Part shown: positions 7,481 to 16,598 of the stretch, in pieces
Layout: every line of letters begins with the position of its first letter
Position numbering within the stretch: the stretch's first letter is position 1
Assembly (NCBI GenBank): GCA_009774465.1
Contig: VSNT01000041.1
Location: forward strand, 1-26,390
DNA length: 26,390 nt
Reading direction: 5' to 3'
DNA from: Lachnospiraceae bacterium
GTDB lineage: Bacteria > Bacillota_A > Clostridia > Lachnospirales > Lachnospiraceae
Notes under the pieces: generated by a model
What the model saw: only the letters and a program-made list of their open reading frames with translations
The model's database searches: none
Told to the model about the DNA's origin: nothing
Position numbers and translations under genes: made by a program

Positions 7481-8029
7481 ATGGGAAAGAAGATAACGGA
7501 TGCGTGCATTATGTTGTGCATGGCAGCTCTTGCAGTGTATACAGCACTCTGGAAGGTGGATGCCTGGTGGAAATGGCTGCTTTTTATTCTGCTTATGGCA
7601 GGAGCGATAGCAGCGCTTAATAATCTGATCGACCAGTTTACCCCGCGGAGCAGAGAAAAGAAATATGGGACCAGTGATGAGCAGGATTATGGAATCAGAG
7701 AGCTGATTCTTCTGGATGAAAATGAAAAACCGGTTAAGGCATGGGATCTTTCAGGCAGGGTTTCTTTTTTGATTGGCAGGGATAATCCAGATGAACCGGT
7801 GGACGCAGATTTGGAAGAATGTGAATACGGTGCACTGATTGATTATCAGCATGCGGTGCTTAATTATTGCCTGAATGCATGGTTTATAGAGGATTTAAAT
7901 TCTCATAATGGAGTGCGGATACGCAAAATAGATGATGGCGTGTGTTATAAGGTTATGAAAAACAGGCCCTGCAGGCTGATGCCGGGGGATATGATTTATA
8001 TAGCCAATACAAAACTGTTAATTACGTGA
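7481..8029 (+). CDS. Membrane-anchored FHA domain protein
   Basis: A 182-residue protein. Two transmembrane helices lie at about residues 4-22 and 29-47 with a short loop between, so the C-terminal part faces the cytosol. An FHA domain spans about 93-180: FLIGRD, a DYQHAVLNY block (His of the phosphopeptide loop), WFIEDLNSHNGVRI (the Asn-Gly that binds phosphothreonine backbone) and LMPGDMIYIANTKLLI. FHA domains read phosphothreonine peptides, and in type VI systems an FHA protein is the target of a threonine-phosphorylation switch. I chose ATG 7481 over ATG 7463 because GGGAAGG (7468-7474) sits 6 bases before it and the earlier ATG lies within a hairpin. Confidence 0.85.
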   Translation: MGKKITDACIMLCMAALAVYTALWKVDAWWKWLLFILLMAGAIAALNNLIDQFTPRSREKKYGTSDEQDYGIRELILLDENEKPVKAWDLSGRVSFLIGRDNPDEPVDADLEECEYGALIDYQHAVLNYCLNAWFIEDLNSHNGVRIRKIDDGVCYKVMKNRPCRLMPGDMIYIANTKLLIT

Positions 8030-8043
8030 AAGGAAGGTTACCA

Positions 8044-8544
8044 ATGAGTTTAACGAGATGTCCCAATGGCCATATGTTCAGTACTAGAAAGTATGGCACT
8101 ACATGCCCCTATTGCAACATGGAAAGCACTGCGCTGGAAGATCCCAAAGCACCGGCAGGGTTTGAGACGCCGGTGGAACTGATAGAGGAAGAAGTTTTGC
8201 CAGTCTGCGGATGGCTGGTGTGCATTGAAGGCGCAAGAGTGGGAAAGGATTACAAAATTAAAAATGGTAAAAATTTTGTGGGCAGAGGAGATGATATGGA
8301 TATTCAAATTCTCGGAGATAATGAAATATCCAGAAGAAACCATACCATCATTGTATATGACGCCAAAAAGAAAAATACAGTAATTCTTCCGGGAGATGCG
8401 GCAGGCATTGCCTATCTGAATCAGGAGGCGGTGTACGTACCCACGGAGCTTATGCCATATGACACGATAGAATTGGGAAAAAGCAAATTTGTATTTGTTC
8501 CCTTTTGTGGGGAACATTTTGAATGGAATGATGTTAAGAAATGA
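8044..8544 (+). CDS. Zinc-ribbon plus FHA domain protein
   Basis: A 166-residue cytosolic protein. The N-terminus has C6-P-N-G-H10 and C21-P-Y-C24, a small zinc-ribbon-like knuckle. An FHA-like domain follows at about 75-155 (NFVGRGDDMDI, ISRRNHTIIVYD, YDTIELGKSKFVFVPF). The Arg of VGRG and the Arg/His block are present, but the usual SxNG turn is replaced by IAYLNQ, so phosphopeptide binding is less certain. ATG 8044 has AGGAAGG (8031-8037) 6 bases upstream and is preferred over GTG 8026, which overlaps the previous stop. The gene overlaps the next one by 4 bases (ATGA). Confidence 0.8.
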   Translation: MSLTRCPNGHMFSTRKYGTTCPYCNMESTALEDPKAPAGFETPVELIEEEVLPVCGWLVCIEGARVGKDYKIKNGKNFVGRGDDMDIQILGDNEISRRNHTIIVYDAKKKNTVILPGDAAGIAYLNQEAVYVPTELMPYDTIELGKSKFVFVPFCGEHFEWNDVKK

Positions 8545-9371
8545 TTCTGCAGATAATCATATTTTTACTGATAATAAGCATAATTGCCAGAGGGATTTTT
8601 CAGCTCCTTGGAGATAAAGTGACTTATGATGCTTCTGATGGAACAGGACAGACTACAGGCAATAAGGAAATACAGGCGGATGCTGTGGATATCACCATCA
8701 CATCAGCCGGGAAACTGGCAGTCATGGCTGACGGAATCGGGAAAGAAAATACCGGAAAGGTATGTGCCGCTTTAGCGGTTAAAGAATTTAAAGAAGCCTT
8801 TTCCTTTTATAAGACACTTCAAAAACCGGAGTATTTTTTTGAGCGCACCATGTACAGCCTGCACAGGAATATGCAGAAGGTTCTGGAGGAACGTCATGGA
8901 GGCGCCAGTGTGGGAATTGTTTTTCTTACGGAAGGCAGACTTTACTATGCGATGGCAGGGCTTATAAGGATTGCACTTTTAAGAAACGGGGAACTGATTC
9001 CCTTAAGTGAAGGACAAACCGTAGGCGTGCTTGCCCAAAGAGCATATCAAAATGGAAAAATCAGCAGACAAAAAACCCTGTGGTCTATGGAGGATTCGGA
9101 AGTCTGGAATTATGTAGGCAAGGATGGATTTCATCAAATGGAGGTCTGCGAAATGCCTATTGAGCTGAAAAAAGGCGACCTGGCAGTGATGATGAGCAAA
9201 GGAATCTTTGAGGAAGTCTCCTATGCGGAACTGGAAAAAATTTTAATTAATCCAGCACTGACAGCCCAGGAAAAGGCGGACAGAGTAATCCGGCAGGCGG
9301 AATTGTCAGACGCACAGGATAAAGAAAATGGAAGTATCATGGTACTACTGACTGATGGAGCTATGAAATGA
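8541..9371 (+). CDS. Membrane PP2C-like protein, probable pseudophosphatase
   Basis: A 276-residue protein. One N-terminal transmembrane helix (about 2-20) precedes a PP2C fold at about 45-272. Recognisable PP2C blocks are MADGIGKENTG (D64), ASVGIVFLTEGRLYYAMAGLIR, LLRNGELIPLSEGQTVG and KKGDLAVMMSKGIFEEV. The Asp of the SDG metal-binding motif is Lys (K220), and the terminal DN motif reads EN (E262-N263). Catalysis is therefore doubtful, and a sensing or scaffold role is possible. The start overlaps the upstream FHA gene by 4 bases and the stop overlaps the next PP2C-like gene by 4 bases, so the three are translationally coupled. In type VI systems a PP2C phosphatase opposes a threonine kinase; no kinase is in this window. 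Confidence 0.75.
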   Translation: MILQIIIFLLIISIIARGIFQLLGDKVTYDASDGTGQTTGNKEIQADAVDITITSAGKLAVMADGIGKENTGKVCAALAVKEFKEAFSFYKTLQKPEYFFERTMYSLHRNMQKVLEERHGGASVGIVFLTEGRLYYAMAGLIRIALLRNGELIPLSEGQTVGVLAQRAYQNGKISRQKTLWSMEDSEVWNYVGKDGFHQMEVCEMPIELKKGDLAVMMSKGIFEEVSYAELEKILINPALTAQEKADRVIRQAELSDAQDKENGSIMVLLTDGAMK

Positions 9372-11290
9372 GAAAAGAAAATGCAGGCTTTCGCACAGCT
9401 TTTTTATCGGAAGAAGGCTCAAAACTACTAAACAGAGATTATTTTGCATTTGTAGAACTGGATAAGTTTGCCTGCTATGTGGCAGCGGACAGCCTGGATG
9501 ATGAGAAAACCCAAAACAGTGCAGAAATTGTGGTGAAATGCATTCTCAGGGAGTTCTCCGAGCATCCGGCCATGTCCGTCATGTCCATAAAGAGAAATTT
9601 AAGGAAAGCTCATAAGGAGCTGCTATCAGATAAAACAGGAATGCGCCTTAGGGCAAGCGTTTCCCTGATTGTCACCGATTACGTGAAATTCCGGTATGTC
9701 AATGTGGGAAACAGCAGAGCTTTGCTGATCAGAAATGACCGTATTTTGTACGAGAGCAAAGACCAGTCACTGACAGAAAATATGGTGGAAGCTGAATTAC
9801 TGCCTAAGGATAAGGCGGCAGCCCATGAGGAAAGAAATAACCTGTATTCCTACTTAGGACAGATAGACAAAAAGCCCCAATATCAAATATCCCGAAAGAA
9901 AAAGCTGGCAAATGGAGATATTCTGATTTTAGCCACCAGAGGAATCTGGGAGAACTTAAGTAATGCACAGTTATTAGAATGTGCAAAGGAAGTAAGCGCA
10001 CCCCTGGATTTGGCGGACAATGTGGAAGAGCTGATTTTAGGCAGGCTGGAGCCTGAAATTGACAACTATACCATTGCAGTTACCTTTGTGGATAAGATTT
10101 ATTTAAATCCCAAAAAGCGGTGGAGTTTAAAGAAAATTCTTGCCATTGTGATTCCCATTACAGTGATTTTGCTGATCCTTTTTATTGGATTTTATGTGCG
10201 GTACCGTATTCGTGAGGGAAAGCGCTCTGACATGGAGCAGTATCTGGAAAGCGGGGAAGAATATGTCACCTATAACAACTATGAAAAGGCAGCGGAGGAT
10301 TACCGGGCGGCCCAGGAACTGGCCAAATCCCTGAAAGCAAAGGACGATCAGGAAAGAATTGGAACCAGTATTCTTCTTTTGGAACAGATTATGCAGGCGG
10401 ATAGAGCCATGTCAGATAAGGATTATGAAAAGGCGCTTGCGCTTTATGAAAGCGCCGAAAAGCTTGCAGGGGAAACAGGCGGCACAGGAGCGGAATATAT
10501 CAAAGGGCAGAAAGAAAAGATCGGGGATTACCTGGAATTACTTGAGCTGTTAGAGTCTGCGGAGCTGAAAGAAGATTATGGGGATTATGCAGGCGCAATA
10601 GAGCTTTATAAAAAGGCAAAAACGCTGGCCTCTTCTCTCTACGATAAGGAAAGCAGAAGCGAAGCAGTTGAAAAACAGCGGGCAGCGGAAGAAACTTTGG
10701 AGAGCCTGCGGCAGGAGGAATTAAAGGCTTTAGAGGAACGGATACAAAAAGCAATTGAGGATGAGCAGGTTGCACAGGAACTGGAAAATCAAAACCTGAT
10801 GAATGATAAGAAAAATGCGATGGAGCTGGAAAGTAAAGGGAATGACCTGATGAAAAGCGAGGATTATCTAAGTGCCATCACTTACTTTGAAACTGCTATG
10901 GCAATGTATGAAGAGTTGGGGATGGCGGAACGGGTGGAAACCCTTGTCTCGCAAATTGAATCTTGCAGAAAGCTGGAGGAAGAAGCAAAGAAAAAAGCAG
11001 CCGAAGAGGCGGAAAAGCAGTCTCAGGAAGCAGCTGCCGCACAGGAGGCCAATCAGGCAGCCGAGGCAGCAAGACAGGCGGTACAGGATTTAAAGGAAGC
11101 CCAGACCAATCAGGCATTGGAAGATGCAAAAAAGGCAGCAGAGGAAGCAAAAAAGGCGGCGGAAGAGGCCAAAAAAGCAGCAGAAGAAAATAAGAAGCCG
11201 GAGGAATCTGAGGACAAAGATGATGCAGAAAATAAACCAGATGGCGCCGGTGAAGATAAAGACAGTGCAGGTGGAGGGGATGGTAGTTAG
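9368..11290 (+). CDS. PP2C-like domain, transmembrane helix and TPR-like scaffold protein
   Basis: A 640-residue protein with three parts. Residues 1-240 are PP2C-like: NRD (22-24), AADSLDD (D41), VNVGNSRALLI (111-121), LATRGIWENL (R191 replaces the SDG Asp) and DNYTIAV (D232). One metal ligand is therefore lost at the same position as in the upstream gene. A transmembrane helix spans about 256-278, flanked by Lys and Arg. The rest (285-640) has about four TPR-like units (YNNYEKAAEDYRAA, KDYEKALALYESA, GDYAGAIELYKKA, DYLSAITYFETA). A long Ala/Glu/Lys coiled-coil-like stretch (about 525-605) and an acidic Gly-rich tail follow. By charge rule the PP2C part is likely cytosolic and the TPR part outside, but this is uncertain. 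Confidence 0.75.
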   Translation: MRKENAGFRTAFLSEEGSKLLNRDYFAFVELDKFACYVAADSLDDEKTQNSAEIVVKCILREFSEHPAMSVMSIKRNLRKAHKELLSDKTGMRLRASVSLIVTDYVKFRYVNVGNSRALLIRNDRILYESKDQSLTENMVEAELLPKDKAAAHEERNNLYSYLGQIDKKPQYQISRKKKLANGDILILATRGIWENLSNAQLLECAKEVSAPLDLADNVEELILGRLEPEIDNYTIAVTFVDKIYLNPKKRWSLKKILAIVIPITVILLILFIGFYVRYRIREGKRSDMEQYLESGEEYVTYNNYEKAAEDYRAAQELAKSLKAKDDQERIGTSILLLEQIMQADRAMSDKDYEKALALYESAEKLAGETGGTGAEYIKGQKEKIGDYLELLELLESAELKEDYGDYAGAIELYKKAKTLASSLYDKESRSEAVEKQRAAEETLESLRQEELKALEERIQKAIEDEQVAQELENQNLMNDKKNAMELESKGNDLMKSEDYLSAITYFETAMAMYEELGMAERVETLVSQIESCRKLEEEAKKKAAEEAEKQSQEAAAAQEANQAAEAARQAVQDLKEAQTNQALEDAKKAAEEAKKAAEEAKKAAEENKKPEESEDKDDAENKPDGAGEDKDSAGGGDGS

Positions 11291-11293
11291 GCT

Positions 11294-13816
11294 ATGGGGC
11301 AGTACACATACAAATTATCCAGAGAAAATGTGGAAAAAGCAGCGGCAAAAGCGGTATATCGTTTCGAAGAACTGCAGGGAATGACTACCTATCAGTTAAA
11401 GGAAATTTGTCAGAGAGAGCGGCTGGTAGTGCCTATGGGCGCCAGACTGGAGCGGGAAGAACTGATCCGTTTTATCATGCGCTATCGGGGAATCAGAGAA
11501 TACCGTCAGATTAAAGAGTTTGCCGAAGGCGGCATGGAAGCCCTGCAGGAGCTACTTGACAAAATAGAGCTGAAACCGGATGCATCATCAGAAATTGCAT
11601 TTCCCGCCCATCTTGTTTTGTACGAGGGAGAGGGAATTGAGCTGACAGATCACTATGAGATCAGCAGCGATTTGAATCTGTACGAGGGAAATGTGCTTCT
11701 GGTAGACGAAAAATATCAGGTTTCTACCTGCTTTTACTTAAAAAGAGTGGAAGATAAGGGATTTTTCCTGTTGAAAGGAAAAAATGTTCCTATTTTGAAA
11801 ACTGACGGACACCGGTATTTTCTCCTTTATTTTAAGCGTGAAGAAGTCTCGGAGGTTTTTTACGACAGATATTACGGGAAGGAAATCAGCATTCCAAGGC
11901 AGGCAGTCTGCATTCTTACACCACTCCTGGCAGTGGACATCAGACAGGCGGAAGAAACAGAACTTCCCCTTATTATAGACTTTGGCAGTGCCAACACCAC
12001 CCTTGGCATTTACTCTCCGGATGGAAGAACTCAGATTGTCAGGACTGCTGATCTGGGGAACGGACACTATAAGGAAAGCGAAATGATTCCCAGTATTATC
12101 GGAATAAAAGGGGTAGAAAATGATAAACCGCTCTACTGCTTCGGCCATGAGGCAAAAGAGCTTGCAGGCCATTCTTATCAGGATGAGGACAGCCCTTTAT
12201 TTTATGATATCAAACGCTGGGTAAGCGCGCCGGAGAGAATCCAGCAGGTGATCACTCCGGACGGAATGAAGTTACAGCTGAAAAGAACCGAAATGCTGGC
12301 GGCCTTTATGCAGTATTTGATAGATACCGCACAGCAGCAACTAAAATGTAAATTTAAAAATATTCAGCTTCTGGCACCGGTCAGGCAGACAGAGCGCTTT
12401 GCCGGAATGTTCAGGGAGCTTTTGCCGGATTTCAATGTGGAATGCACTCTGGATGAAGGAATGGCGGTTTTGTTCCACAGCATTAACGAACTGATTCGTT
12501 CCGGCAGATATACGGATGGTGTCTGGTATCAGGCCCTTATTATGGACTGCGGCGGGGGAACAACCGATCTGACATCAGGGAGGTTTCGAATCCGCAATAA
12601 CAGAGTGTCCTATGAGGTGGATTTGGAAACCGGATATGAAAACGGAAACACAAACTTTGGCGGCAATAATCTGACCTTTCGGATTTTACAGCTTTTTAAG
12701 ATAAGATTTCTTGAAGCATTGGGATATCAGCAGTTTCACTTTGATCTGGAATCCTATACCGGGGGAAAAAGCCGGCTCTATGAAAGTATCGGCCAGCTTT
12801 ACGAGGAAGCTGAAAGACTCTTTCCCACACGCTTTTCTGAATATGAGGCAAAGAGCAGGGAAGAATATTTCAGAGTAAAAAACAATTATTACTACCTGTT
12901 CCGCACTGCAGAAGCCATCAAGGAAAGCTTCTTCCAGAAATCCTTTCAATATGAACTGCAGATTGGCACGGAAGGAGCGCAAAAAAGCAAAAACGGAATT
13001 TTACTGGATAAATGGAGATTGTCTGTGCGCAGCAGTGGCGACAGAATCGAACCCTTGCGGAAAGAAATGTCTTTTACCTTATATCTTTATGAAATTGAAA
13101 ATCTGTTAAGGCCCGACATATATGAACTGATGAACCGTTTTCTGGAGCGGCTTTTTACAGAAGGGGAGTTGTCAGATTACAATATGCTGAAATTAACGGG
13201 GCAATCCTGTAAGTCCAGTTTATTTACAGAGGCCTTGAAGGAATTTGTGCCGGGAAGACTGATCAGAAATGAGCGGGAAGGGGACAGCGGAAGCCAGCTT
13301 AAAATGTGCTGTCTGGAAGGAGCGGTCAGCTACTTTAAGAATTGCAAGCTGGGCTATATGAAGGTGAATCATGTTTACAAAGTAAATGCCCTTCCTTACG
13401 AGATTATGGCCTATACCCATGAAAACAGGGAAAAAATACTGATCCACAGCCTGCAAAAAGAGCAGGACATTGGTTATATATCAAGATTTAAAATTGGTGA
13501 GCAGTTGGATTTGTACCTGCATGATGAAAAGGGGAACCGGCTGACGGTATATCATTTTAACTACAATGTAGCCGGATTCAGGCAGGTAACCCAGGAAGAT
13601 ATCAATGAGAAATATTCCGGCACGGTCATTCAGGAAGAAACCGACGTTATCGTGGAGGGCGAAATCAAGTTCTTTGTATGGCCCTCAAAAGAAAAATGGG
13701 GATTTTTAGTCCTTCCCGTACTACGGGAAAACGACCTGCTAAGACAGGGGGAGGAGACCTTTTTTGCATTTGAGGATGACACCTGGGAAGAGAACTTTTT
13801 TGATGGAAGGAAGTAA
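11294..13816 (+). CDS. Hsp70/actin-fold ATPase with SAP-like N-terminus
   Basis: An 840-residue cytosolic protein. Residues about 30-66 resemble a SAP-type helix-turn-helix (MTTYQLKEICQRERL then EREELIRFIM). A beta-rich stretch follows, then an actin/Hsp70-type ATPase core from about 220: phosphate-1 loop LIIDFGSANTTLGIY (about 224-238), the connect region, and phosphate-2 loop LIMDCGGGTTDLTSG (about 414-428). No typical Hsp70 substrate-binding domain or EEVD tail is present, so this is not DnaK itself. With the damaged J-domain gene upstream it suggests a dedicated chaperone pair for the injection machine. Short gaps (3 bases each side) place it firmly in the operon. Possible substrates such as sheath, tube or the Rhs effector are conjecture. 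Confidence 0.75.
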   Translation: MGQYTYKLSRENVEKAAAKAVYRFEELQGMTTYQLKEICQRERLVVPMGARLEREELIRFIMRYRGIREYRQIKEFAEGGMEALQELLDKIELKPDASSEIAFPAHLVLYEGEGIELTDHYEISSDLNLYEGNVLLVDEKYQVSTCFYLKRVEDKGFFLLKGKNVPILKTDGHRYFLLYFKREEVSEVFYDRYYGKEISIPRQAVCILTPLLAVDIRQAEETELPLIIDFGSANTTLGIYSPDGRTQIVRTADLGNGHYKESEMIPSIIGIKGVENDKPLYCFGHEAKELAGHSYQDEDSPLFYDIKRWVSAPERIQQVITPDGMKLQLKRTEMLAAFMQYLIDTAQQQLKCKFKNIQLLAPVRQTERFAGMFRELLPDFNVECTLDEGMAVLFHSINELIRSGRYTDGVWYQALIMDCGGGTTDLTSGRFRIRNNRVSYEVDLETGYENGNTNFGGNNLTFRILQLFKIRFLEALGYQQFHFDLESYTGGKSRLYESIGQLYEEAERLFPTRFSEYEAKSREEYFRVKNNYYYLFRTAEAIKESFFQKSFQYELQIGTEGAQKSKNGILLDKWRLSVRSSGDRIEPLRKEMSFTLYLYEIENLLRPDIYELMNRFLERLFTEGELSDYNMLKLTGQSCKSSLFTEALKEFVPGRLIRNEREGDSGSQLKMCCLEGAVSYFKNCKLGYMKVNHVYKVNALPYEIMAYTHENREKILIHSLQKEQDIGYISRFKIGEQLDLYLHDEKGNRLTVYHFNYNVAGFRQVTQEDINEKYSGTVIQEETDVIVEGEIKFFVWPSKEKWGFLVLPVLRENDLLRQGEETFFAFEDDTWEENFFDGRK

Positions 13817-13819
13817 CCT

Positions 13820-15100
13820 ATGCCTGATATGGAGGAAATGATAAAAAAAGAAATCGGCCAGATTGGAAACTTAAGCGAGAGAGTGGTGTTTAAGGATATT
13901 CTGGAACAGGTTTTTCTCTCCCTGTATGAGACCAATCAGGAAATGTACAGCGCTTTGGAGCACCGCATCATGGATGACCTCTCCTTTGACATGAACCGCT
14001 ACCGAATCTGCACCGGTATTGTGGAAAAGGAGTATCTGGACAGAACCCACCATTTGCTCTCACCCATGCTGGAAAGTGACCTTACAGACAGCTCTTATGA
14101 GCTGGATATGATAGAAGAGCAGCTTGAGGAAAAAGGAAGCTGTTACATAAAAACATTATTTATGGAGTGCGATTTTCTCCAGATTCAAAGGCTTTTGCAG
14201 AAGGAAAAATTAAGCGGCTGCATCAGAACCAGTAAAGACAGCTATCCGGCGGAATTTGTGCTGAAGAAAAATGAATCTTACTTAAAGGAAATCGCTCATT
14301 TGTATGAGGTGTTTACCAGCAATGGAATTGCCTGGCAGACGGTAAACGCCCCGTATCTGTATAAATTTGTGGATGTTTATTTAACAGGCCATGCCTGCAG
14401 GCTTTCCCGGGAAGAAGAAATTACGTCAATTGAGCCTGAACTTGAGGAATATGGAGAGTGGGCCCATGAGAATTTTATCCCTCTTTGGAATATCAAAAAG
14501 CTTACCCTTAACAGTGTGGGCTTTCCGGTTCCATGCGAGGATCATAAAAGCTTTGAGCATGTGATATCCATTCGGGAATATGGAAATGAACATGTCTATC
14601 TGATTGATGACAGCGCCCATATTTTAAATGTGCGCCAGAGTAAAAACCGCCTTCTGGTTATGGGAAATACGCCGGAAGCCAGAAAATGGCAGGTATATAT
14701 GATACGCAACGGCCAGAGCAGAAAGTTTGAGAGATTTACTTATCCGGTAATGACAAACCAGAGAAAAGATGAATTTGTAGAACGCTTTTTCAAAAGACAG
14801 GGGGTAAGCGTCAGGACAGCCTCTGAGCTTCGAAGATTTCTTGAAGGGTTTGGCCTTTCAGAATATGTGGAATTTGACAGCTATGAACTGACCGACCAGA
14901 AAAGGGAAGTTCCGGAAACCTACTCCATGAACAGCTTTATTATAGATGAACTGCGGGATAACGAATACAGAAAATGCCTGCTTCTTAAATTTAAGGGAAA
15001 AGGAAAAAACAGTTTTCTGTTAAGGGACCTGATCAGCTTTCTTGTATCAGAGGTCCAGATGCTGTATCCGGAGTACTTATGTGAAGGAGAATTAATTTGA
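13820..15100 (+). CDS. Unrecognised 426-aa protein, candidate baseplate component
   Basis: I do not recognise this family. It is soluble, with no signal peptide or membrane segment. It has a helical N-terminus (FKDILEQVFLSLYETNQEMYSALEHRIMDDL, about residues 24-54), a middle alpha/beta part with a conserved-looking WNIKKLTLNSVGFPVPCEDH (about 223-242), and a C-terminal helical part. The ribosome binding site AAGGAAG precedes ATG 13820. Placed between the ATPase and the VgrG-like genes, it sits where baseplate wedge genes (TssF/TssG or phage gpJ/gpI types) are normally found. That is the only basis for the suggestion. It overlaps the next gene by 4 bases. Confidence 0.6.
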   Translation: MPDMEEMIKKEIGQIGNLSERVVFKDILEQVFLSLYETNQEMYSALEHRIMDDLSFDMNRYRICTGIVEKEYLDRTHHLLSPMLESDLTDSSYELDMIEEQLEEKGSCYIKTLFMECDFLQIQRLLQKEKLSGCIRTSKDSYPAEFVLKKNESYLKEIAHLYEVFTSNGIAWQTVNAPYLYKFVDVYLTGHACRLSREEEITSIEPELEEYGEWAHENFIPLWNIKKLTLNSVGFPVPCEDHKSFEHVISIREYGNEHVYLIDDSAHILNVRQSKNRLLVMGNTPEARKWQVYMIRNGQSRKFERFTYPVMTNQRKDEFVERFFKRQGVSVRTASELRRFLEGFGLSEYVEFDSYELTDQKREVPETYSMNSFIIDELRDNEYRKCLLLKFKGKGKNSFLLRDLISFLVSEVQMLYPEYLCEGELI

Positions 15101-15792
15101 ATTATCTGTGGGAAATCATGCTTCAGGCAAAAGAACAGGGCATTGAGGCAGAAAAAATTCATTTTAAAGCAGCCCGCAAATACAGTCCCTATATGGAATT
15201 GTCTGAGGAATTTTTAAATGTAACCCAAATTGAAGAGCCCTACACGGTGGAAATCAATCCTTATTACCGATTTCAACAGATTTTTAAGGATATGTTTCAT
15301 CCTGACCTGTCAGATTATCCTTCTCTAAGGAACGGGCTTTTTCAGCTTTTAATCCACCAGCTTTCCGAAAACGACCTGAAAATGGGAATGACCAGAGAAG
15401 AATATTACAAAAAACTGCTGGGAAGGGCAATTCTGGATGGAATCTATGGAAAGGAAGCGGCGGATGCCTTTCTCCTCTTTGAACAGAAGGAGAAAGAAAT
15501 TCTTTTGCAGGGGATGTTGATACTGTACCGGGCAGGAGAGAGCATTGCCCTGTTTCGGCAGGTGATCTGCGCATTAATTGCCAACTGTATTGTCTATAAC
15601 AGCAATGAAAATCCTTACGAAATCCTTCTGTACATAGGAAAGAAGGAAACGGAAAGCTTAAAGCGGAAGGTGGCATTTATTATCAATCAATTTGCAGGTA
15701 TCAGATATCATATAGACATTTATTATGAATATCATTTTGGAATTATCGGGATTGAAGAGACCATGGGGATCGGAGAAATTGCAATCTGTTAG
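15097..15792 (+). CDS. Unrecognised 231-aa protein, candidate baseplate component
   Basis: It starts with TTG at 15097, overlapping the upstream stop (TTGA); AAGGAGA (15081-15087) gives a ribosome binding site, and the ORF has no other start before the conserved-looking beginning NYLWEIMLQAKEQGIEAEKIHFKAA. The N-terminal third contains YSPYMELSEEFLN and EINPYYRFQQIFKDMFHPD; the rest alternates helices and strands. No membrane segment or known motif is seen. Because of its tight coupling to the 426-aa gene, the two products probably act together, possibly as a baseplate wedge pair. Function is unknown. Confidence 0.6.
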   Translation: MNYLWEIMLQAKEQGIEAEKIHFKAARKYSPYMELSEEFLNVTQIEEPYTVEINPYYRFQQIFKDMFHPDLSDYPSLRNGLFQLLIHQLSENDLKMGMTREEYYKKLLGRAILDGIYGKEAADAFLLFEQKEKEILLQGMLILYRAGESIALFRQVICALIANCIVYNSNENPYEILLYIGKKETESLKRKVAFIINQFAGIRYHIDIYYEYHFGIIGIEETMGIGEIAIC

Positions 15793-15804
15793 GAGGAAAA
15801 TCAG

Positions 15805-16578
15805 ATGTTCAAATTTGAGGCTCCCGTGTTTGTACATAAAAATATCTTAAAAAAGGACATGCTGGAAGAACTGCGGGATTATCCACTTATGATCAGCAGG
15901 ATGATGTTTGCAGACTGCGGCAGCGGTATTTTAAAGGGAACTGACATTACATGGGAAGACGATATTCTTAAGGTGCATCCCGGATTGATTCTGCACGGAG
16001 GCAATATTTACAGGATGGAGGAGGCCTGCAGCCTGCGCTGTCCTCCGGTGGACCAGCTTACCTACGTGAAAGTCCGTTTCGTCACGATGGATTTTGAAAA
16101 GGACCGGATGGGCGGATTCGGAGACGTTTATCTTGACGACAGAAGTCCAGAAAGCGGAGAAATTGAGCTTGGGAGATTCCGCCTGCAGGAAGGGGCGCGC
16201 CTTCGATGTAAATATGAAAGCTTCGAGGATTACCAGACAGAGTTTGATACGGTGAACCGGATTCACATGCCCTATGTCTGTCCCGGCGGCGTCAGTTTAT
16301 GGCCACAGCTTTTGATGGCATTTGCTCTGGAGCTTTTAAAAACAGGGACGATAGACGCCTGTGATATTTCCTTTTCCATGCAGATTCTTGGAAATAAGGG
16401 ACAGATTGCACAGGAGCTGGTGAGCTTTTATGTGGAAAAAAATATGGGAAAGAAAATGACGGAGTATTCGAATCAGTTACTTTTTGAAAAGCTGCTGCAC
16501 ATTTTGAGAGAGCGGAAGGCTGGAAGCGGCACAGGAAAAGGATTGCAGAACAATACAAGACAAATGCTGCTTTTATAA
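15805..16578 (+). CDS. Unrecognised 257-aa protein with tail-fibre/TssK-like N-terminal beta pattern
   Basis: ATG 15805 follows a strong AGGAGG. The segment GILKGTDITWEDDILKVHPGLILHGGNIYRMEE (split here as residues about 35-68) has the alternating turn-and-strand look of phage tail-fibre N-terminal domains and of the TssK shoulder, which plug into baseplates. The C-terminal half is helical (about 170-240). No membrane segment is present. The resemblance is by eye and structural only, so a baseplate or adaptor role is a suggestion. The C-terminus is basic and low in complexity (RERKAGSGTGKGLQNN). Confidence 0.55.
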   Translation: MFKFEAPVFVHKNILKKDMLEELRDYPLMISRMMFADCGSGILKGTDITWEDDILKVHPGLILHGGNIYRMEEACSLRCPPVDQLTYVKVRFVTMDFEKDRMGGFGDVYLDDRSPESGEIELGRFRLQEGARLRCKYESFEDYQTEFDTVNRIHMPYVCPGGVSLWPQLLMAFALELLKTGTIDACDISFSMQILGNKGQIAQELVSFYVEKNMGKKMTEYSNQLLFEKLLHILRERKAGSGTGKGLQNNTRQMLLL

Positions 16579-16598
16579 ATCAGGCAGGAGGTATGGAC

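Noticed and set aside
11294..13816. Calling this gene DnaK or MreB
   Set aside because: It keeps only the two phosphate loops of the actin/Hsp70 fold, has a SAP-like start, and lacks the Hsp70 peptide-binding domain.
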